Below are positions 58,260 through 64,000 of a DNA stretch of 64,000 nt, piece by piece. Positions within the stretch are counted from its first letter, which is position 1. Every line of letters begins with the position of its first letter. Source of the stretch: Litsea cubeba (lineage: Eukaryota; Streptophyta; Magnoliopsida; Laurales; Lauraceae); NCBI GenBank assembly GCA_012931725.1, contig CM022951.1, positions 13,810,611 to 13,874,610 on the forward strand, read 5' to 3'. The notes beneath the pieces were generated by a model. It was given only the letters and a program-made list of their open reading frames with translations. It was not told where the DNA came from and made no database searches. The position numbers and the translations under genes are program-made.

Positions 58260-58980
58260 GCCACGATTAATGAAATCTCATTAATGAGAATTCCAAATAA
58301 ATTCTAAAAACACACAAATAAATTTCAAAATTACGCAAATAAATTTTCAGAAATAAAATAATTTCAAAAAATAGAATAAATTAAAAAAAAAACAAATAAA
58401 TTTCAAAAGATCATAGATAAATTTAAAAAATGTAAATAAATTTCAAAAGACGTTAATAAAATTAAAAAATGCAAATAAATTTCAAAGAACGCAAATACAT
58501 TTGCAAAAACTAAGATAAACTAATCTTTCAAATTTCAAAATTTTTTTCCAAAAACTCAAGTATTTTTGTCGAAACTCAGTTAAGTTTATTTCAAAAAATA
58601 CAAATAAATCTCAAAAGCTACAAATAAAATTCAAAAACACAAATAGATCTAAGAAAATACAAATAAATTTGGCCAAAACACAGAAATATTCATACAAAAA
58701 CTCAGATAAAAATTTTAAAATGGAGATAAATTTGTCAGAAACTCGACTATATTTTTCAAAAAATCAAAGTAAATTTGCTAAAAACTCAGATAAGTTTGTT
58801 CAGAACTCAGATAAATTTGTTACAGAACTCATATAAATAGATAAAAACTCAGATAGATTTGTCTAGAACTCAGATAAATTTGACAAAAACTCAGCTAAAT
58901 TTGACAAAAGCTCAGATAAATTTTAAAAAAACTCAGCGAAATTTGATAAAAACTCAAATAAATTTTAAAAGCCCAAGCAC
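58260..58980. repeat. Degenerate AT-rich minisatellite
   Basis: More than 25 imperfect repeats of an approximately 20-25 bp phrase occur, (C/G)CAAATAAATTTCAAAA in the left part, changing to ACTCAGATAAATTTGTC in the right part. No coding potential. Confidence 0.75.
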
Positions 58981-59455
58981 CACAAAACAAAGACAAAAAC
59001 ATGTCCTCTGATTTCTCGTCCATGGACTCCATCATCTTCCTTTTTCTTCATCTTTGCCAAAGGATATGGCAGTGGCAACTGCATTCTTACCTTCACCATG
59101 GGCGCATGTTAGCATCTGTAACACCCAGACCCGCCTTAATCTCGTTTTAGAGTTAATTAATTTAGATTAAGTGCTTAATGGATGTTTTGATTGTGATTGG
59201 ACTTGATTAGGTGAGACTAGTGGAGTTTGACCATTTACTAGGTAGATTATGACTTCTGGAGTGTTTTGGGTTTTGTGTGTATTTAGAAATTTTGGGTTTT
59301 TAATGCATTGCATAGTGCACTTCATAGATTATTGTTTGTATACTTTGGCCCATTTAATTCATTAGACCCATTTCCAGCCCATTCACTTAACCCAGGCCCT
59401 TTCTTGAGATTTTCAGCCCATTTGTGGACTTGCATGCAATGCAAGGAAAATTTGC

Positions 59456-59463
59456 TTTATAAG
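59456..59463 (+). promoter_or_regulatory. TATA box of the 2760 bp element
   Basis: TTTATAAGAACCC lies 340 bases into the element and is followed by a CT-rich leader, the same layout as the 3137 bp element. Confidence 0.55.
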
Positions 59464-61389
59464 AACCCGGCCAGCCCAGCCATTTTCCTTCTTCTCTTCT
59501 TTTTCCTTCTTCATTCCAGCAGCTGGGAGCTCTTCTTCTCTTCTACTTCATTTCTTCCTTCACTCCAAGCATCAACCAAGGGATCTTGCATGTGTAGAAG
59601 CCAGCCACCACTTCATCTTCTCCATCTTCTTGTCAAGGATTACATTTCCTAAGCTCAAGCATCCACTCATCTTTCTTTCTTCTTGCTCTTGGTAAGCTCT
59701 TTCTTCATTAATCATTTCCTTTTGATTTCTTTCATACTTGGAAAGCTACAAATCGTGTATGCATCATCTTCTTCCTCATGCATTCTTCCCATTTTGTTTT
59801 CCACCATTTTTAGGGCATTTGAGCATACATTTTTGGGGATTTTCGAGTTTAAGAAGGATTAAGTGTAAGAGTTAGCTTCCAAGCACCAAGGCAAGTTAAA
59901 TCTATACATTTATATGCGTACTTCCTAGTTTGTTCCTTGAATATGATCAATCATGTGTAGAAACCCTTCTTTTGCTCAAAAAATGGAATTCTAATGGATG
60001 ATTTCTCTTGTTTTTGTTAATGGGATTGATTGATGTTTTATGAGAATTTTGGAAGCTCAAAGATACCCATTTGTAGTGGTTAAAAACCTGGAAAGAATGC
60101 CTTGAATGGCCTAGAAGAAACAAAGGAGATACAGATTTTCGGACACAGAGATTTGATAGTTCGCTCGAACTCTGGGAGAGTCCGCTCGAGTGAATTTTGG
60201 TCTGGTCGAGCAGACAACTCTCTGTCTGGGGTCCACTCGAGTGAACATCTAAATGCTCGAGCGAACCTGATGGCTGCAGTGTGCAGATTTCTAATGACCA
60301 TAAATTTATTTGATTTGAATCTTAGAAAAGGATAAATGTTGGATTTTACATAATTGTGACAAATGGTTTCCATAAGCCGGATATTGAACCGTAGTTTGTC
60401 TAGTTGATTGGCCTAATAGATGGACCTGTAGGATGTGCACCCTAAACTTTTATCATGACCAATGGGTTTGTTTAATTGTGGATATGGATTGAGCAACCGT
60501 ACCCACAAGAGGCCTTGTATTCTTCGAATTGTACCGAACCAAATGTGTTATATTAAGGAAATTGGGATCCTAATTATGTAACGCCAAGGGGTCCTTTGTA
60601 GCCCAACAATGCCAAAATCCTTAGTACTACCCCGAGTTGGACGGTGAAGACCACGGGTGTTTCCAAGACTGTAGGCTTGGCTTGGATTACATCTTGACTC
60701 CGTATATGATCTATATGTACATGCATTGCATTCTGTTTCCAATATTCTAGTATGACTTGATCATGCTTCTATTCAGTTATGTATTTTTTGTTACACATCT
60801 GTTATATTACATTTATTTCTGGCTTTGTTCAGCATATTTCAGTAAGTTTCGATTTTTGTTATTTATATGAACAGTCATGTATATGTCCTGTATCCGATTA
60901 ACACTGTTCTGTACCTAATCTGTTGTTTGTACATTCCACTCTATGAGTCGGCACCACTTAGCTTTGACCCTATCTAAGTCGGACCCGGCTAAGTGTGGGT
61001 TTAGTATATATTTCTGGCCCTCTGCAGATGGAAAATTATTCTGAGGGTTGACCGGCACCCTAGGTCTACGATGGAGAATTCTGAGTACCTCTGTCTCCTA
61101 GCAGCATCGCCCTATTCTGTCATGTTCTGCTCTCATTTTATTTTCATGTAATATGATTAACTTGAGAGAATATAGCTTATGTGGGTGTGCCAACTAGTCC
61201 TGTGAGTATGTATATCTGTCATTATGATTCTTATGTTTCATGCTAATTCATGCACTGATTTGCCTAGTGATCATTCCTTGATCTCTTATGATTTATATCT
61301 GTCTGACTATTCATTTGATACATGTTATATGGACTGTATATGTTTGTATTGCTTAGCTTAGTCTAATGGTGCTACACTTGGCGTTACAG

Positions 61390-61481
61390 GTGAATACATC
61401 GACCACATTGCCCCGGAGATCCTTGAGGAAGAGGAATCTATCCATAACGTAGCAGAATGGACTCCTGATGATGTCTTTTAG
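61390..61481 (+). CDS. Predicted terminal exon of the 2760 bp element, acidic peptide
   Basis: Follows acceptor GGCGTTACAG and ends at TAG 61479-61481. It is 92 nt with phase 1 entry and 29 codons. It contains APEILEEEES and ends VAEWTPDDVF. Compared with the exon at 49988-50079, length, phase, Glu-rich core and ending are kept and the stop is followed by ACAT in both. I do not recognise the peptide. Upstream exons are unresolved. Confidence 0.5.
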
Positions 61482-61917
61482 ACATCTACACGATGAGGTG
61501 GAGGTTTAAATGACCCATTGACCGTGGCTTGGATTGCCACATCTTTTGTAGTAGTTTTAATGAACTTGTTTAGCTTTTGGGATTGTAAGCTTTAACTTAA
61601 CTTACTTCTTCTCTCTCTATCGCTAGATATTGAACTTGAAATTTAACCAATGCTCATGAACACTTATGCTCTATATTTTGATGCATGACGGATTATGGTT
61701 GGATATACCTATTTGACATATTTATACAGCATGTTGACAAATATACACCTCACATGTGATATCCTGTGGGTAAATTTCGTACGTGGGGACAGAGAGTCAA
61801 TGAGTTTGGCTCAAATTTCCACGCGGGCGTGTGTCGCGCCTCGGGATGTGCGAGATCTCAGGCTCAGGGCGTGACAGCATCAAACAACTTGGGTGGACAA
61901 GGATAGTGGGGAGAAAG

Positions 61918-62103
61918 AGGGGGCCACGTTGATCGAGATTGAGGATGACTCAAGAATCCCGACCCTCTGTTTCTTCTTCTTCTATTAACGCTCAGAACCG
62001 CGAGCAAAAGGGGGCCACGCCGATCGAGATTGGGGATGAGTCAAGAGTTCTGATGCTCCATTTCTTCTTCTTCTTCTATTGACGCGCAGAACTGCGAGCA
62101 AGC
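61918..62103 (+). repeat. Two tandem copies of a unit of about 92 bp
   Basis: GGGGGCCACG(T/C)(T/C)GATCGAG begins each copy, and each ends near GCAGAAC(C/T)GCGAGCAA after a TTCTTC run. The DNA continues leftwards into 59116 once the 2760 bp element is removed. Confidence 0.8.
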
Positions 62104-62202
62104 ATATACTTGCTGATGTACACGTCAGATCCAATCACCCCTTCTCCGATGGACCCTTTGATAATCCGATCCGTCGGATCTCCGACGATCACACCAAATA
62201 TC

Positions 62203-62842
62203 TCTGATACCAATTTGTGTAGTGTGTGGCCCACTGCACCCAGATCTCTGGCAAGAGAGGGAAGAGAGGGTGAGCGAGAGAGAGCAGAGAAGGAGAGGAA
62301 GAGGGAGCAGAGAGACTGGGAGCGGGGAGGAGAAAGAAAACGAAAGAGAGGCATGGAGAGAAGAAGGGGAGAGAGAGGGCGGAATATTAGAGAGGGAGAG
62401 AGAGTGGAGAAGAAGGAGAAGAGGAAGAAGACAGGGGAGACGGGTGCAGGTGGGTGTGGCAGCGTCCACTATGCTTCGACGGCTCTCGTCCCGATCTTTC
62501 CTCCCTCATCCCCACTCTCGATCAGCATGGCCCCCTCAAGATCGGAACCTGCTCTTTTCTAGAACAAAGACGACGTGCAAAAATCAGCACAATCCAACCC
62601 TACAAACCTAGGCTCGTTGCAGAAGAAGAGGGATAATATAAAATTTTAATTTTTAATTTTCATAATCTTATGCCTAAACTGGTTGAAAGGGCAATTTAGT
62701 CCTGAAAAATGAAAACGTGTGGACTCAGGGATCCGTCGCTGCAAACAGTCTAGCTGAGTGGACCATAGGCCTTAAACAGTTTTTCCTTAGACTGGAGGCT
62801 GGATATATTCAATTATAGGGACCTTTCGCTAATTTTGCCAAA
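62203..62842 (-). repeat. Possible minus-strand copia LTR with PBS
   Basis: The minus strand reads TTGGTATCAGAGATATTTGG at 62214-62195, like the initiator-tRNA PBS of copia elements, preceded by a CACACACTACACA end. A possible LTR start is TGGCAAAATTAGCGAAAGG at 62842. A GA-rich low-complexity stretch fills 62260-62450. No gag follows, so this is tentative. Confidence 0.35.
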
Positions 62843-63886
62843 AAAAATATGCACTAAAAAATTGGTGCATCTCCAATTTTTACTCTCTTTACAATTTTTC
62901 GTATAACAAATTTAGTTGGTCAATTGTTTGCCCGTGCTCGGCACAGATTTCTCTTTGCTGGTTAAGGAAGAGACCAATATTATTCTAGTTAAATTATCCT
63001 AACATTTTAATTTTATAACCTTCATCTTTGTATATGAACCACTTTTTTTTATAAATAGTCCGATTAAAAAGAGTTTCATTATTGATCCCATGGTGGTTCA
63101 TTGATAACAATTTTAAACCTGGTTCAACTAAAATGTGCTTACAAAAAGAAACTAGTGACCATTTTTGGAACACAAAATGACCTGATTTTGGGTCACTTGA
63201 CTTGAGACATGTTTTCCATAAGGATCCCATGCATTTGATCTGCATCAATGAGGCAGGTTTTGGCAACAGACAAAAAGACCAATTAAATAAAAGGAAACTA
63301 ATCAAATCATAATCTTAATTTAATTACAGATCCAACTGAACACTAAAAAAATAGAATGAATCTGTTATCATAAAGCTTTGGGACCAAAAGCAACTCAATC
63401 CATTTCACAAAATAAGAAAAATAAGCAAGGAGAACAAATTCATTCTAACTGCCAAAGACGGTAACTGCTCCTAAACCATCGTCATTCTCAACTTAGAAAA
63501 CCCCAAATTTGGGATCCTACAAACCCTAGTCCATTCAAACAAACAATCTACAAATCCCACAACGACGTTACCATGTACTTCGATATTGTGTGCGGGATGG
63601 TGGGAGAACCAAAAGGAAGGAAAATACAAAAACATAGAGAAAGATTCAAAAATGGAATGAGATAGATACCTCCGCAATCAAGATGGGAAAAGCAAACGAT
63701 GGAAAAATAGATCAACAGCAAAGAGATGCAGTTAAGGAGGAAGTTTGAAGCCCGATGCAAGTGGAAATGGCAGCTACCACGCCGGAGCACTCGTCCAAGG
63801 TCGGTCTCGGCGGTATACTAGAAGAGAGAAGAAAAGAATGGGAAGTAACAGTGTTTTGAGCCCTAATAGGGTTCGCGGATAGAATT
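62843..63886. other. AT-rich intergenic DNA
   Basis: No gene supported. On the minus strand 63830-63670 resembles a plant transcript leader followed by a donor-like GCGGAG|GTATCT, but no domain is readable. Confidence 0.4.
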
Positions 63887-63923
63887 GGCACTGACCTTAT
63901 GCAGTGTAAATAAGGTCAGCGCC
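63887..63923. repeat. Small hairpin, 12 of 13 bp stem
   Basis: GGCACTGACCTTA (63887-63899) pairs with TAAGGTCAGCGCC (63911-63923) around an 11-base loop. It may be a very short foldback element. Confidence 0.7.
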
Positions 63924-63943
63924 GAAGACGTGCCAAATAGGTA

Positions 63944-63948
<5 letters not shown>

Positions 63949-64000
<52 letters not shown>
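63949..64000. repeat. (AG)n microsatellite reaching the window edge
   Basis: At least 26 AG units without interruption. Confidence 0.97.

Larger units (their letters stand above)
59117..61876 (+). mobile_element. 2760 bp TG...CA element with GCATC duplication (probable solo LTR, type S)
   Basis: It starts TGTAACACCCAGACCCGCC and ends CTCAGGGCGTGACA, flanked by GCATC at 59112-59116 and 61877-61881. It shares with the 3137 bp element the first 40 or so bases, TATA box then donor (59456-59463; CTTG|GTAAGC at 59691/59692), CCAAGGCAAGT (59886-59896), a palindrome cluster (60159-60267, CTCGAG type), CTATGAGTCGGCACCACT (60941-60958) and a 92-nt terminal exon. Most other sequence is too diverged to align by eye. 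Confidence 0.8.

Noticed and set aside
58985..59116. Short frame starting ATGTCCTCTGATTTCTCG as a host gene exon split by the 2760 bp element
   Set aside because: The frame ends soon after the insertion point and shows no domain; evidence is too weak.
49480..60958. The CTATGAGTCGGCACCACT block recalls the 3' hairpin of bacterial tracrRNA
   Set aside because: The likeness is a few bases (GAGTCGG, GGCACC-type) in a plant repeat with no cas genes or array; coincidence is the better explanation.
62110..62611. Open frames of 114-150 codons near 62.1-62.6 kb
   Set aside because: Arg/Glu/Gly-rich translation of a GA-rich stretch next to a probable LTR; no domain and frames open on both strands.
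63471..63830. Possible host gene 5' end on the minus strand
   Set aside because: Leader-like sequence and a donor-like site are present but no recognisable protein or downstream exon lies in the window.

Overview
This window is repeat-dense nuclear DNA from a flowering plant. It is built almost entirely of LTR retrotransposons of plant lineages, MITE-like elements, degenerate tandem arrays and their decayed remains. I found no host protein-coding gene, rRNA, tRNA or CRISPR array that I could support. A run of exactly 100 N (41093-41192) marks a scaffold gap. The species cannot be named from the sequence.

Left half (1-35.8 kb): three Ty3/gypsy elements of the Tat type, recognised by Ty3-type pol order, two successive RNase H domains and an extra gene on the opposite strand. 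Element 1 (+, 1 to about 13.1 kb; its 5' end lies outside the window) has a decayed RT-RNase H-integrase, a 3' UTR made of four tandem-repeat families, a decayed antisense gene with phase-matched introns and its own TATA box, then a 2.5 kb 3' LTR. It appears to sit inside Element 2 (-, about 13.1-20.8 kb), whose antisense gene is cut at the junction; Element 2 keeps gag, protease, RT, RNase H, integrase (all broken), a 6 x 79 bp array, PBS and 5' LTR. Between Elements 2 and 3 lies a 967 bp GC-rich foldback element with a 9 bp target duplication. Element 3 (+, 22890-35828) is complete: 891 bp LTRs differing at 8 sites by my count, 5 bp target duplication GTTAT, PBS, gag-pol with two stops and two frame breaks plus a Glu-to-Lys change at the integrase catalytic position, an 11 x 81 bp array, and an antisense gene whose spliced frame is fully open (787 codons).

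Right half (35.8-64 kb): AT-richer, older DNA. It holds a 382 bp MITE with a 9 bp duplication; Ty1/copia LTR and gag remains (37.5-39.9 kb); a degenerate array of about 120 bp units (42.0-43.8 kb); two related MITE-like inverted-repeat elements; a 3137 bp and a 2760 bp TG...CA element, each flanked by perfect 5 bp duplications and most simply read as solo LTRs; and a pol-less copia element (50.6-54.3 kb) whose 3' end with flanking DNA was later duplicated in tandem (1.47 kb unit). A paralogous segment near 41.2 kb preserves the empty sites of both the 3137 bp element and the copia element.

Most interesting: the two solo-LTR-like elements, divergent over much of their length, each end a predicted transcript with an exon of identical length (92 nt) and phase, encoding an acidic peptide ending E-W-x-x-D-D-V-(M/F)-stop. 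Second, several unrelated elements carry a short cluster of perfect palindromes (CTCGAG, GATCGATC, CGCTATAGCG, CCGTACGG types), in some at comparable positions inside the element.
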